Position numbers and translations under genes: made by a program. A stretch of 64,000 nucleotides of DNA from Labrenzia sp. VG12 (GTDB lineage: Bacteria > Pseudomonadota > Alphaproteobacteria > Rhizobiales > Stappiaceae), in NCBI RefSeq assembly GCF_002237595.1, contig NZ_CP022529.1:1302001-1366000 (forward strand), given 5' to 3'. Below are positions 16,233 through 24,962 of the stretch, piece after piece. Position 1 is the first letter of the stretch, and every line of letters starts with the position of its first letter. The notes under the pieces were generated by a model, which was not told the origin of the DNA, did not search any database, and saw only the letters and a list, made by a program, of their open reading frames with translations.

Positions 16233-17302
16233 TGGCCCGGTCAAGTGCCCCGGTCGAGATCCCGGAAGTCGATGCCCTGCCGGGCTATCCCTTGCCGCAT
16301 GAGCGGAACCGCCTGATCGGTCACCGGCAGACGGAACAGAAGCTGCTGGAAGCTTACCGCTCGGAACGCCTTCACCACGCCTGGATCCTCGGCGGCCCAA
16401 AGGGTATTGGCAAGGCGACGCTTGCGTTTCGATTCGCCCGGTTCGTGATTGCCAACCCGGACCGCTTCGGAAGCGGTGTCGCTGCTGCGCAGGATCTCTC
16501 TGTGCCGGAAAACCATCCGGTTTCGCGCCAGCTGACAGCCGGCGGACATCCCAACATCCTGCATCTGCGCCGGCCCTGGGATGACAAGTCCAAGCGGTTC
16601 AAGGCCGATCTGCCGGTCGATGAAGTCCGCCGCACGGTCTCGTTCTTCGGAACGACGGCCTCTGCCAAGGCCTGGCGTTTGTGCATCGTCGACGCCGCCG
16701 ACGACATGAACATCAGCTCGGCCAACGCCTTGCTGAAAATTCTCGAGGAACCGCCCGAGCGCTGCCTGTTCCTGGTGCTCAGCCACGCGCCCGGCCGGCT
16801 TCTGCCGACGATCCGCTCCAGATGCCGTCGCATCGATCTCGCGCCGCTCAGTGAGACGGATATCGCCGAAGGCCTGCGCGACCTTGCTGGTGACAGTGTT
16901 CCTTCCGGCGAAGACCTCCATGAAATCGCGTTGTCTGCCGATGGCAGCCTGCGGTCTGCCATCACGCTCCTGTCCGGAGATGGCCTTGCGATTGCGCGTG
17001 GCGTCAAACATCTCGCCGAGACCGCTGGCCAGCTGGACCTGGCGAAGGCGCACGCGCTTGCCGACCTGGTGGCGGCCCGCGGCCAATCGGACAACTGGGA
17101 GAGTTTCCAGCACATTGCCCAGATCTGGCTGCATGAACGCATGCGTCAAAACCTTGGTGCCGGCGTGCACCAGGCCAACAGGTTGATCGAGATCTGGGAC
17201 CGGACCAACCAGGCTGTGCGGGACGCGGATGCGTTGAACCTGGACCGGAAGCAGGTGGTTCTGGATTTCTTTCTGGCGCTGCGCACACACGCGGCCACCT
17301 GA
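16232..17302 (+). CDS. holB: DNA polymerase III subunit delta-prime
   Basis: This 356-residue clamp-loader AAA+ subunit starts with the alphaproteobacterial form HERNRLIGHRQTE and continues with HHAWILGGPKGIGKATLAFR, the sensor region VDAADDMNISSANALLKILE and the SRC-type arginine motif (TIRSRCRRIDL). Delta-prime opens with delta in the clamp-loading complex and usually does not hydrolyse ATP; the P-loop ends KA where active loaders have KT or KS. It is coupled to tmk. Confidence 0.92.
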   Translation: MARSSAPVEIPEVDALPGYPLPHERNRLIGHRQTEQKLLEAYRSERLHHAWILGGPKGIGKATLAFRFARFVIANPDRFGSGVAAAQDLSVPENHPVSRQLTAGGHPNILHLRRPWDDKSKRFKADLPVDEVRRTVSFFGTTASAKAWRLCIVDAADDMNISSANALLKILEEPPERCLFLVLSHAPGRLLPTIRSRCRRIDLAPLSETDIAEGLRDLAGDSVPSGEDLHEIALSADGSLRSAITLLSGDGLAIARGVKHLAETAGQLDLAKAHALADLVAARGQSDNWESFQHIAQIWLHERMRQNLGAGVHQANRLIEIWDRTNQAVRDADALNLDRKQVVLDFFLALRTHAAT

Positions 17303-17441
17303 ACTGGATTTCCGGCTCCTCCGGTTCTGGTCCTGATCCGGACGGGTCGCGAAGCCTCTTCAGTTGATGCCCGATTCCATGTATCAAGGCGCGCTGAAGA
17401 CACCGAATAGAAGCCCCAACTCCACTGCTGTGCGGACCCTT

Positions 17442-18248
17442 ATGCTAGTAGACAGCCACTGCCACCTCGACTTTCCCGATTTTGACGGCGAGCGCGCCGA
17501 ATTGATCGAGCGCGCCAGGAGCGCCGGCGTCGAGCTCATGGTGACGATTTGCACCCACATTCGGAAATTCGACCAGATTCGAGCCATTGCCGAAGAATAT
17601 CCGAATGTCTACTGCTCCGTTGGCACCCATCCGCACAATGCGGGCACCGAACGCGGCATACCGGTTGAAGACATCGTCAAGCTCGCGGCCCATCCCAAGG
17701 TGGTTGCCATCGGTGAAGCCGGTCTCGACTATTTTTATGACAAGGCGCCCCGCGACGCCCAGGCTGAAGGCCTGCGCATTCATATCGAAGCCGCCCGGCA
17801 AACCGGACTGCCACTGGTCATTCACGCAAGAGACGCTGATCAGGACATGGCCGCAATCCTGCGCGAGGAAATGGGGAAGGGGGCCTTCCCGGCCCTCCTG
17901 CACTGTTTTTCCTCCGGCCGCGAGCTCGCCATGACCGGCATTGAGCTTGGGCTCTATGTTTCCTTTTCCGGCATCCTGACGTTCAAGCGCTCCGATGAGC
18001 TGCGCGCCATTGCCAGGGAATTGCCGGCCGATCGACTGCTTGTGGAAACGGATGCCCCATACCTGGCGCCGCAGCCCAGGCGCGGCAAACGCAATGAACC
18101 CGCCTACACGGCGATGACGGCGGCAGTCCTGGCGGAAACCCGTGGCGTCTCAGAAGAAGAGATTGCCCGGCAGACAACGGAGAACTTCTTCCGTCTCTTC
18201 AAGAAGGTGCCTCAGGCAGCTTTCGCAAACGGAGCCGACGCTTCGTGA
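17442..18248 (+). CDS. tatD: TatD-family metal-dependent hydrolase (DNase)
   Basis: This 268-residue TIM-barrel metallohydrolase has the metal ligands HCHLD at the start, GEAGLDY near residue 92, IHARD, LLHCFS and VETDAPYL. TatD proteins are 3'-5' exonucleases or related phosphohydrolases. I chose ATG 17442 because it gives the family start MLVDSHCHLDF; an upstream ATG at 17364 adds 26 residues without similarity. The stop overlaps the next gene by 4 bases (GTGA). In many related genomes metG lies between holB and tatD; here the 139-bp gap has no gene. Confidence 0.9.
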   Translation: MLVDSHCHLDFPDFDGERAELIERARSAGVELMVTICTHIRKFDQIRAIAEEYPNVYCSVGTHPHNAGTERGIPVEDIVKLAAHPKVVAIGEAGLDYFYDKAPRDAQAEGLRIHIEAARQTGLPLVIHARDADQDMAAILREEMGKGAFPALLHCFSSGRELAMTGIELGLYVSFSGILTFKRSDELRAIARELPADRLLVETDAPYLAPQPRRGKRNEPAYTAMTAAVLAETRGVSEEEIARQTTENFFRLFKKVPQAAFANGADAS

Positions 18249-19081
18249 GTGTCGAACTGACCATTCTTGGCTGCGGGTCTTCCGGCGGCGTTCCACGGAT
18301 CGGCAACGACTGGGGAGATTGCGACCCGAGCGAGCCCAAAAACAGCCGTTCGCGCTGTGCGCTGCTTGTGGAAAAGCGTGTGGATAACGCTTGTACAACC
18401 GTCTTGATAGATACAGGCCCCGATATCCGGACCCAGCTTTTAAACGCAAGGGTTCAGCATGTCGACGCAGTGCTTTACACCCACGCCCACGCAGACCATC
18501 TCCACGGCATCGACGACTTGCGGGCCTTCTGGGTGCGCAACGGTCAAAGAGTGCCGGTCTTCATGGACGAAGACACGTATCAACGCGCGACCGCCGGCTT
18601 TGGCTATTGTTTTCAAACGCCGCAAGGCTCCAACTATCCGCCCATCCTGGAACGGCGGGAGATCCGCAACGGAGAGCCGATTACAGTCGAAGGCGCTGCC
18701 GGATCCCTGCAATTTGATCCGTTTGAAGTCATCCACGGCGAGATGAAGGCGCTTGGCTTTCGCGTCGCGGACGCCGCCTACGTTCCCGATATTTCTGAAT
18801 TCCCACAAAAATCGCTTAAATATCTGAAAAACCTTGATATTCTCATTCTGGACTGCCTGCGAAGGCGACCGCATCCAAGCCATTTCTGCCTGGCGGATGC
18901 TCTTGAATGGACCGAAAAGCTCGCTCCGAAACATGCCGTTTTCACCAATCTTCACAATGACCTGGACTACAGGACACTGACAGAAGAACTCCCGGCAACC
19001 ATCGAGCCTGCCTTTGACGGCATGAAGATCAGCCTGAAGGGCCATGTGCGGCCGGACACATCGGCAGTTCATGCCGAATAA
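18245..19081 (+). CDS. Metallo-beta-lactamase-fold hydrolase (PhnP/RNase Z-like)
   Basis: This 278-residue protein has the family start LTILGCGSSGGVPRIGNDWG, the metal-binding THAHADHLHG near residue 80, and later ligands in VIHG and LDCLRRRPHPSH. This subgroup resembles PhnP cyclic phosphodiesterases and the MBL proteins next to TatD in many proteobacteria; the substrate is not established. It starts at GTG 18245 inside the tatD stop and overlaps the RecX-family gene by 11 bases, so the three genes form one unit. Confidence 0.88.
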   Translation: MSVELTILGCGSSGGVPRIGNDWGDCDPSEPKNSRSRCALLVEKRVDNACTTVLIDTGPDIRTQLLNARVQHVDAVLYTHAHADHLHGIDDLRAFWVRNGQRVPVFMDEDTYQRATAGFGYCFQTPQGSNYPPILERREIRNGEPITVEGAAGSLQFDPFEVIHGEMKALGFRVADAAYVPDISEFPQKSLKYLKNLDILILDCLRRRPHPSHFCLADALEWTEKLAPKHAVFTNLHNDLDYRTLTEELPATIEPAFDGMKISLKGHVRPDTSAVHAE

Positions 19082-19625
19082 GCCACGCTACAAACCACCA
19101 ACACCGGAACGGCTCACCAGATCCGCGCTCCATTACCTGGAACGTTATGCGTCTTCCAGATCCAATTTGCGACGTGTCCTGGAACGCAAGGTCAACAAGG
19201 CCTGTCAGGCATTGGACCTAGATCCGGACGACTTCGGGTCCATGATCGACACCGTGCTGGAGACCGTCACGCGCAACGGGCTCGTTGACGACAAGGCCTA
19301 TGCCGAAACCAAGACCGCAAGCCTTAGACGCCGTGGCGGTTCACGGCGAAAGATTGAAGCGCAGCTCGCAGCCAAAGGTGTCGACCGCGACACCATCGAT
19401 GCCGTTCTGAACAAGGACGAACACAGCGACGAAGACGCCGCCAGAACCTTTGCCAGGCGTCGGCGTCTCGGACCTTTCAGAACCACAGGTTCCAGAGAAG
19501 AGCGGCGCGAACGCGACCTGGCAGCCATGTGCCGCGCAGGTTTTTCTTTCGAGATCGCCAAACGTATCATCGACGCAAAGGACGGTCTGGCAACATCGGG
19601 CGAAGAGACGCCGCGAGACGACTGA
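19071..19625 (+). CDS. recX: RecX-family regulatory protein
   Basis: The protein is 184 residues and highly charged. The RecX pattern is seen in ALHYLERYASSRSNLRRVLE, the GLVDDKAYAE helix, RRGGSRRKIEAQLAAKGV and DEDAARTFARRR. RecX proteins bind RecA filaments and limit recombination and the SOS response. The start ATG 19071 lies inside the end of the preceding hydrolase gene. There is no recA nearby, which is common in alphaproteobacteria. Confidence 0.75.
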   Translation: MPNKPRYKPPTPERLTRSALHYLERYASSRSNLRRVLERKVNKACQALDLDPDDFGSMIDTVLETVTRNGLVDDKAYAETKTASLRRRGGSRRKIEAQLAAKGVDRDTIDAVLNKDEHSDEDAARTFARRRRLGPFRTTGSREERRERDLAAMCRAGFSFEIAKRIIDAKDGLATSGEETPRDD

Positions 19626-20184
19626 CGAGCCTAGGGCGGCGTGAGCGCGGTCAGGCAAACACTGCGAAAGGCCTAGGCATCAGCTAAACCGCTGTTCCAT
19701 ATCGGCAAATGGCCAAACAAAATAATGTTCCATAATATTGATTATGCGTATTGTAGGCAGCATGAACTGCAGACCCACCTTCGTCTGCGCCTGAACCCCA
19801 TATTGCCTGCTACCAAACATGACGCAATGAACCTGAGCTTTTCGGGGTCGATGTTTGAAGAACCCGAAAATATCCCCCTGCAACAGGCAGTCTGTTTGGA
19901 GCCACCTGACCAGTCACATGCAGCGCGAACTGGATCAGAACGACACCAATGTCGAACTCATTCCGATCGACCTCGCAGAGGCGCTGGTGGGCCTGTCCGG
20001 CATGGGCCTGATCGGCAAGAGCGACTTCGGTGGTCTTTTCAAAATCTCTCGGACGCGCCGCGCCCCTGCTGAGGTGGTTGGAGAGAAGCTTCAGAACCTC
20101 GCAGGTTGCCAATTATGCATTTCCGCACATGGAACCGCCACGTTTCACGATCATTGCTGACGGTTGACGAGAATCGGAGAAGCA
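19626..20184. other. 559-bp stretch between the RecX-family gene and ddl
   Basis: AT-rich at 19700-19780 and without a convincing gene; a weak frame (19855-20160) is listed separately. No repeat or terminator with a T-run was found. Confidence 0.5.
19855..20160 (+). CDS. Weak hypothetical frame upstream of ddl
   Basis: The frame opens at TTG 19855, with a first ATG at 19918 that would give 80 residues. Part of it reads like a real helix-rich protein (HMQRELDQNDTNVELIPIDL, AEALVGLSGMGLIGKSDFGG), but the ends do not. No family is recognised and there is no clear ribosome-binding site. It may be a remnant. Confidence 0.3.
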   Translation: MKNPKISPCNRQSVWSHLTSHMQRELDQNDTNVELIPIDLAEALVGLSGMGLIGKSDFGGLFKISRTRRAPAEVVGEKLQNLAGCQLCISAHGTATFHDHC

Positions 20185-21273
20185 ATGTCGGAAGCACATG
20201 AAAGAACCCGCATCGGTGTCCTGTTTGGCGGCCTGTCCGCGGAGCACGAAGTCTCGGTGTTGTCGGCGACCAACGTCCTGAAGGCGCTGGCGCCGGAACG
20301 CTATGACGCCGTCCCCGTCTACATAACCCGCGAAGGCCACTGGCTGTTGAGCTCCTACGAAAACGGCGTTCTGGCACAGCCGACAAGCGGCGCCCATCTC
20401 TGCTTTCTGCCTGGCGGCAACGGGCGGCTTGTTGCGCTTGAGGCCGACGGCACCTGCCGTGAACTGCCCCGGATCGATGTCCTCTTTCCGGTTCTGCATG
20501 GCTTGCCGGGTGAAGATGGTGCCGTCCAGGGCCTGGCAGAAACGGCTCGAGTGCCCCTCGCCGGTTGCGGCATCGCAGGGTCTGCCAACGCGCTCGACAA
20601 GGACCTTGCAAAACGGCTCTTATCAGCCGCGGGAGTACCGACTGCGCGCTCTGTAACAATTACGAAAGGCAATCCGCGGAGTTTTTCGGAAATCAGCGAA
20701 CAGCTTGGCCTGCCGGTCTTCATCAAACCCGCGCGCCAAGGCTCATCGGTCGGCGTGAGCAAGGTCATCACCGAAGAAGACTACGAGGCAGCGCTCATCG
20801 AGGGTTTTCGTCACGACCAAAAGCTACTGGCCGAAGAATTCATCCAGGGGCGGGAAATTGAATGCGCCGTCCTGGAGGAGCCGGACGGGCACTTGTTCGT
20901 CTCCCGGACGGGTGAGATCGTTCCGGCCGAAAAGCATGGGTTTTACACATACGACGCCAAATATATTGATGGCGATGGCGCGGCCCTCATTGTGCCCGCG
21001 GACATTTCCCAAGTCCTTGAAGAAAACATTCGCGAAACGGCCGCCAAGGCATTCGAGGCCCTTGGTTGCGACGGCATGGCAAGGGTCGATTTTTTCCTGT
21101 GTCCCGATGGCCGGCTGCTGGTCAATGAACTCAACACGATACCGGGCTTCACCGACATCAGCATGTATTCCAAGGTGATGGCAACCAGCGGTGTCGGCTA
21201 CACCGAAGTGATCGATCGCCTCGTGGCGCACGGACTGGCGCGGTCTGAGCGAAACACTTTCTTGAACAAATGA
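20185..21273 (+). CDS. ddl: D-alanine--D-alanine ligase
   Basis: This 362-residue ATP-grasp ligase joins two D-alanines for peptidoglycan. It has RIGVLFGGLSAEHEVS at the start, the first-substrate region HGLPGEDGAVQG, EFIQGREIECAV, KYIDG in the omega loop (the tyrosine-lysine form of true D-Ala-D-Ala ligases, not D-lactate forms) and the NELNTIPGFT metal motif. The length and insert resemble the DdlA subgroup. I chose ATG 20185 because CGGAG lies 5 bases upstream; a TTG start 21 bases earlier is less likely. It is not in the mur/fts cluster, so it may be a second or the only ddl. Confidence 0.92.
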   Translation: MSEAHERTRIGVLFGGLSAEHEVSVLSATNVLKALAPERYDAVPVYITREGHWLLSSYENGVLAQPTSGAHLCFLPGGNGRLVALEADGTCRELPRIDVLFPVLHGLPGEDGAVQGLAETARVPLAGCGIAGSANALDKDLAKRLLSAAGVPTARSVTITKGNPRSFSEISEQLGLPVFIKPARQGSSVGVSKVITEEDYEAALIEGFRHDQKLLAEEFIQGREIECAVLEEPDGHLFVSRTGEIVPAEKHGFYTYDAKYIDGDGAALIVPADISQVLEENIRETAAKAFEALGCDGMARVDFFLCPDGRLLVNELNTIPGFTDISMYSKVMATSGVGYTEVIDRLVAHGLARSERNTFLNK

Positions 21274-21289
21274 TAGGTCAAGGACGAAA

Positions 21290-21832
21290 ATGCCCGTTCT
21301 TGAGGTTCGTCGACACACCATGAGATCCAAACCCGGACAGCACCTGTCGCAACAGGGAGTGGCCCTCGCGAATATGATTGGCAAATCCACCGGTCCGTTT
21401 GATCTGGTTTGGACCAGTGAAAAACCTCGTGCGATCGAGACGGCTATCGCAATGGGGTACGCCCCTACCCGCCAATCCACCGCCTTGGGTAACCTTCCAA
21501 AATCCATTCTTGATGCGGTGGCTTGGCCAAACGATCTCGAAAGCATTTCCAATATCGTTCGTCGAAACACCGCATGTGAAAGGTTTGCTCGGGCGCAGGC
21601 CGAGGAATGGCGATCGATTGCAGGTGAGCTCAAGGACAATCAATCTGCGTTGATCGTTACCCACGGAGCAATCATCGAGTTGGGAGCGATCGGGTTTATG
21701 CCAAATGCAACCTACTCAACATGGGGCGACGCCATCGGCTATTGTGAAGGTTTTCGATTTTCTCAAATTGAGGGCTTGGAAACGTGCGAGGTTTTACGAG
21801 TGCCAAGCCACTTGCAAACGATCTACAACTAG
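21290..21832 (+). CDS. Histidine phosphatase family protein
   Basis: This 180-residue protein has the phosphoglycerate-mutase-type RHG box in the form VRRHTMRS near residue 6, an internal TSEKPRAIETA (the conserved arginine) and the second catalytic histidine in VTHGAIIEL near residue 126. It probably acts as a phosphomonoesterase; the substrate is unknown. Its codon use is less GC-rich than that of ddl, as is that of the following Nudix gene. Confidence 0.82.
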   Translation: MPVLEVRRHTMRSKPGQHLSQQGVALANMIGKSTGPFDLVWTSEKPRAIETAIAMGYAPTRQSTALGNLPKSILDAVAWPNDLESISNIVRRNTACERFARAQAEEWRSIAGELKDNQSALIVTHGAIIELGAIGFMPNATYSTWGDAIGYCEGFRFSQIEGLETCEVLRVPSHLQTIYN

Positions 21833-21879
21833 AAACAGTTTTGAGGCATCTAGGGTGAGGGCCAATTTGAAGAGGTCTT

Positions 21880-22281
21880 ATGACGCATATTGTAAACGGA
21901 CTTCTCGTGAAAGATGAAAAGATACTTATGGCGCTGCGCTCGCCGGAGCGCCGGACCTATCCGGCTATGTGGAGCTTTCCAGGAGGCCACGTCGAGCGAG
22001 GAGAAACACTTGAATGTGCTCTTGCTCGGGAATTGTCGGAAGAAACCGGCATTCAGATCGAAACGGCTACGTTTTTGTCGAGATTTGAAGTTGGCTCAAA
22101 CGATAAAACTGAACCAATGACTTTTCATTTCTTTGTTGTCCGGAATTGGCTGGGAGAGCCCCAGAATATGGGAGATGAACACAGCGAACTGCGCTGGGTG
22201 GAGTTTGCGAAAGCATCTTCTTTGCCGAGACTGGCACTTCCCTTCTACACCGAATTGCTTTCATCCTTGCGAAGAAGCTAG
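21880..22281 (+). CDS. Nudix hydrolase
   Basis: This 133-residue protein has a complete Nudix box: GGHVERGE, then seven residues, then RELSEETGI (residues about 40-63). It hydrolyses a nucleoside diphosphate linked to another group, in the MutT-like size range; the specificity is unknown. It starts 47 bp after the histidine phosphatase in the same direction. Confidence 0.88.
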   Translation: MTHIVNGLLVKDEKILMALRSPERRTYPAMWSFPGGHVERGETLECALARELSEETGIQIETATFLSRFEVGSNDKTEPMTFHFFVVRNWLGEPQNMGDEHSELRWVEFAKASSLPRLALPFYTELLSSLRRS

Positions 22282-22367
22282 GTCTTCCCGCTGCATTCCG
22301 AAGCTGCGCTCCAAAACCGTTTGGAACGGTCACGCCCGCGTTACATCATGTAATTAGCCTTCGGTGT

Positions 22368-22823
22368 ATGAGGGCTCTTCAACACATAGACCATCACACC
22401 TTCATGTCCGCAGCCCTACAGGAAGCGGAGCAGGCAGGATTTGCGGGCGACCTGCCAATTGGTGCGGTGGTAATCTGCGACGGCGAGATTGTCGGCCGCG
22501 GCCGCAACCGGATCCGGTCCCGGTCGGACAAACTCCGGCATGCGGAAGTTGAGGCACTTGAAACTTCCAGACACGTGCGGGCCAGCCGACACAAGGATTG
22601 CGTCCTCTACACCACCACGGAACCCTGCGTGATGTGTCTGGGCACCATCATCATGGCGGATGTCAGGCATGTTTTCTTTGGCCTTCCGGACCCGGCCCGG
22701 GGCGGCAGCGACATGATGGCGCTTGTGCCCTACGCGGCAGATCAGATCCACACCTATGAAGGCGGTATTCTCGCGCGGGACTCAGAGCAGCTCTGGAGAC
22801 GTTTCGAACAGCGCCTGCCCTGA
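22368..22823 (+). CDS. CMP/dCMP-type nucleoside deaminase
   Basis: This 151-residue zinc deaminase has LRHAEVEALE (His and catalytic Glu) and TEPCVMCLGT (two zinc cysteines). It is close in size to TadA and guanine deaminases, but the C-terminal half (PARGGSDMMALVPYAADQIH) differs from TadA, so a free base or nucleoside is the more likely substrate. Deaminated pyrimidines would feed the catabolic locus further right, but no operon link exists. Confidence 0.82.
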   Translation: MRALQHIDHHTFMSAALQEAEQAGFAGDLPIGAVVICDGEIVGRGRNRIRSRSDKLRHAEVEALETSRHVRASRHKDCVLYTTTEPCVMCLGTIIMADVRHVFFGLPDPARGGSDMMALVPYAADQIHTYEGGILARDSEQLWRRFEQRLP

Positions 22824-22843
22824 GGCGATCGTGCAGGCCAGGT

Positions 22844-23356
22844 TCAGGATTGCCACCTGGACACCGCCTGCTCCACGTCGCTTTGTGTCCTGCAGTGCCA
22901 GACATTTTGGCCTTGCACAGAGCGAAGATGGCTTGTGATCTGCGCTCTGAACCGGTCCCGCTTCATGAGACTTTGGAAGGCAAAACGATATTGCTGAAGC
23001 GGCCAGTCCCTGTTGCCTGACGGAATTTCGGTGCGTTCCTTACCGAAGTTCCGCCAGGGCCGGCAGGCCAGTCTCCAAAGTCTGAGCAGCTCGGGCGGAT
23101 CAAGCCAGATGACGGCTTCCGCCCTTGGAAGTGCTTTTCCCAGCAAGCTTGGCCCCCCTTCCAGGAGCCAGGCATCTGTTGCAACAACCCGGGCCAGCTC
23201 AGCGTCAATATCCTGTTGTTTCCTCCGTTGCCAGTCCTTGGTGAGTTTGATCGCATCAAATGCGACCAGGGGAACATCGGGACGGATCTTGTGAAGTCTC
23301 GCCGCCAGAAAGCTCTTACCCGATCCGTTTGCGCCAACGACAATCAATCGTCGCAT
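22844..23356 (-). CDS. P-loop kinase-like protein (adenylate kinase/FlaR-type)
   Basis: This 170-residue protein starts RRLIVVGANGSGKS, a Walker A at the N-terminus, and has the LID-like stretch LLRLWRLACRPWRNFGKERTE seen in proteins annotated as DNA topology modulation protein FlaR. That name is historical; the likely activity is a small-molecule kinase. I chose ATG 23356 because the P-loop follows at once; the frame upstream is 87 residues of unrelated sequence. It faces the deaminase gene tail to tail and is divergent from the bestrophin gene. Confidence 0.72.
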   Translation of the reverse strand: MRRLIVVGANGSGKSFLAARLHKIRPDVPLVAFDAIKLTKDWQRRKQQDIDAELARVVATDAWLLEGGPSLLGKALPRAEAVIWLDPPELLRLWRLACRPWRNFGKERTEIPSGNRDWPLQQYRFAFQSLMKRDRFRAQITSHLRSVQGQNVWHCRTQSDVEQAVSRWQS

Positions 23357-23594
23357 CGTCGCCCCTTGCCCGCAGGATCCTTTGCATTGCTGCGAGAAAC
23401 CCAGCCGTTCTGCATTTCTTGTGACCACCTCACCTTTGGCAAGAACCCCTTGGGTGAGACTCAGGTTTAAACACAGCTTCCCTCTTAGATCCGACTCCAT
23501 TACAGCGTTGTCACAGCGGCAAACTTTCTGGCGAGTGATGGCCGGAATCTTTCGTTCAAGGGCCGCTCTGGCGGCAAAGCCGGTGGGTGCAATC

Positions 23595-24491
23595 ATGATT
23601 CTTCGAGATCCCCCCAATCATCTGAAACTGTTTTTTGTCATGCAGGGTTCCATCGTGCCCCGGATCGCGCCGCTGATCGCACTTGTTGCGGCATTTGCAC
23701 TTATTGTCGTGTTGCTGGACCGGTTTCTGGTGCCACTGCCGCATATCTCGCTCGCCGCAACAGGGGTTTTTGGTATCGCCCTGTCCCTGTTTCTCGGGTT
23801 TCGGAACAATGCAGCCTATGAGCGCTGGTGGGAAGCGCGCAGGCTCTGGGGGCAACTGGTTGCAGATATGCGCAGCATTGGCCGCGAGAGCGACCTGTTT
23901 CTGGAAGACGATGCCCTGCGCCGGCGGTTTCTGCGCTGCGCGATCCTGTTCACGCATCTCCACCGCTGCAACCTACGCGGAACCGAAGACCCAGAGGCAC
24001 TTGAAACCTGGTCCGGCACAGATCACGAGCTGACATCGCTTGCCACACCCTGCGCAGCCCTGAACATAGCCAATCAGGTGCTTTGCACGGCGGCATCGAT
24101 CAACCGCCTCGACGGATTCGGGCAAAAGGCGCTGAGTGAACGTCTTGCGGCAATCAGCCTGGCTCAGGCCGGATGCGAACGGATCAGATCAACCCCGTTG
24201 CCGTTCGTCTATTCCCTGCTCGTTTTGCGCACGACCTGGATCTACTGCCTGGCGGTTCCTTTTGCCCTGATCGACGGCACCGGTTTTCTTGCACCCGTCT
24301 TCGCCGCGGTCATTGCCTATGTGTTCTTTGGACTGGCGGCCGTAACGGAAGAACTGGAACATCCCTTTGCCGACGGAGCTCACGGTCTGCCGCTGTCCGC
24401 CATGACCCGCACGATTGAAATTGCCCTGGCGGAGCGGATCGGCCAGCCGGTCCCCGAACCGCTGAAACCGATAAATGGCGTTCTCAACTGA
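23595..24491 (+). CDS. Bestrophin-family ion channel
   Basis: This 298-residue membrane protein begins MILRDPPNHLKLFFV, the typical start of bacterial bestrophins. The family pattern continues with LSLFLGFRNNAAYERWWEAR in the second membrane segment, and there are four hydrophobic segments (about 20-40, 48-66, 205-225, 230-250). Bacterial bestrophins are pentameric ion channels, several of them cation-selective. A start at ATG 23538 would add 19 residues; the later start fits the family better. Confidence 0.88.
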   Translation: MILRDPPNHLKLFFVMQGSIVPRIAPLIALVAAFALIVVLLDRFLVPLPHISLAATGVFGIALSLFLGFRNNAAYERWWEARRLWGQLVADMRSIGRESDLFLEDDALRRRFLRCAILFTHLHRCNLRGTEDPEALETWSGTDHELTSLATPCAALNIANQVLCTAASINRLDGFGQKALSERLAAISLAQAGCERIRSTPLPFVYSLLVLRTTWIYCLAVPFALIDGTGFLAPVFAAVIAYVFFGLAAVTEELEHPFADGAHGLPLSAMTRTIEIALAERIGQPVPEPLKPINGVLN

Positions 24492-24500
24492 CGAACCTCG

Positions 24501-24962
24501 CTAATCGTCGAAACGACCGCCCCGCCCGCGCATCTTCTTGATCTGTCCACGCTGTTTCTTGGCGTCCAGCCGGCGCTTCTTCGAACCGAGTGTCGGTTTG
24601 GTCGCCTTGCGCGGCTTCGGTTTTTCCGTGGCCTTGCGCAGCAGATCCAACAGGCGCTCAAGCGCGTCCTCGCGGTTGCGCTCCCGGGTGCGAAACCTGT
24701 CGGCCTGCAGCACGATCTCCCCATTCAGCGTCAACCGGCTTCCGGCCAGCCGTGCTGCCCGGGATTTGACGTCCTGCGGCAGAGTCTCGTTGCCGGAGAG
24801 ATTGAAACGCAGCTGAACGGCCGTCGAGACCTTGTTGACATTCTGACCACCCGGCCCCGAGGCCCGGATGAAATCCTCGCTCAGGTCGTCCTTCAGGATA
24901 TGCAGCCGGTCTGTGACGGCAATGCGGGACGACGCACTGACATGATCGTCGTCGCTGCTCAT
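24501..24962 (-). CDS. arfB: Peptidyl-tRNA hydrolase ArfB (ribosome rescue)
   Basis: This 153-residue class I release-factor-like protein has the catalytic GGQ in ASGPGGQNVNK near residue 37 and a basic, flexible tail (RKATKPTLGSKKRRLDAKKQ) that enters the empty mRNA channel. It frees stalled ribosomes independently of tmRNA. Its start overlaps the end of rutR by 4 bases, so the two are co-transcribed although unrelated. Confidence 0.93.
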   Translation of the reverse strand: MSSDDDHVSASSRIAVTDRLHILKDDLSEDFIRASGPGGQNVNKVSTAVQLRFNLSGNETLPQDVKSRAARLAGSRLTLNGEIVLQADRFRTRERNREDALERLLDLLRKATEKPKPRKATKPTLGSKKRRLDAKKQRGQIKKMRGRGGRFDD

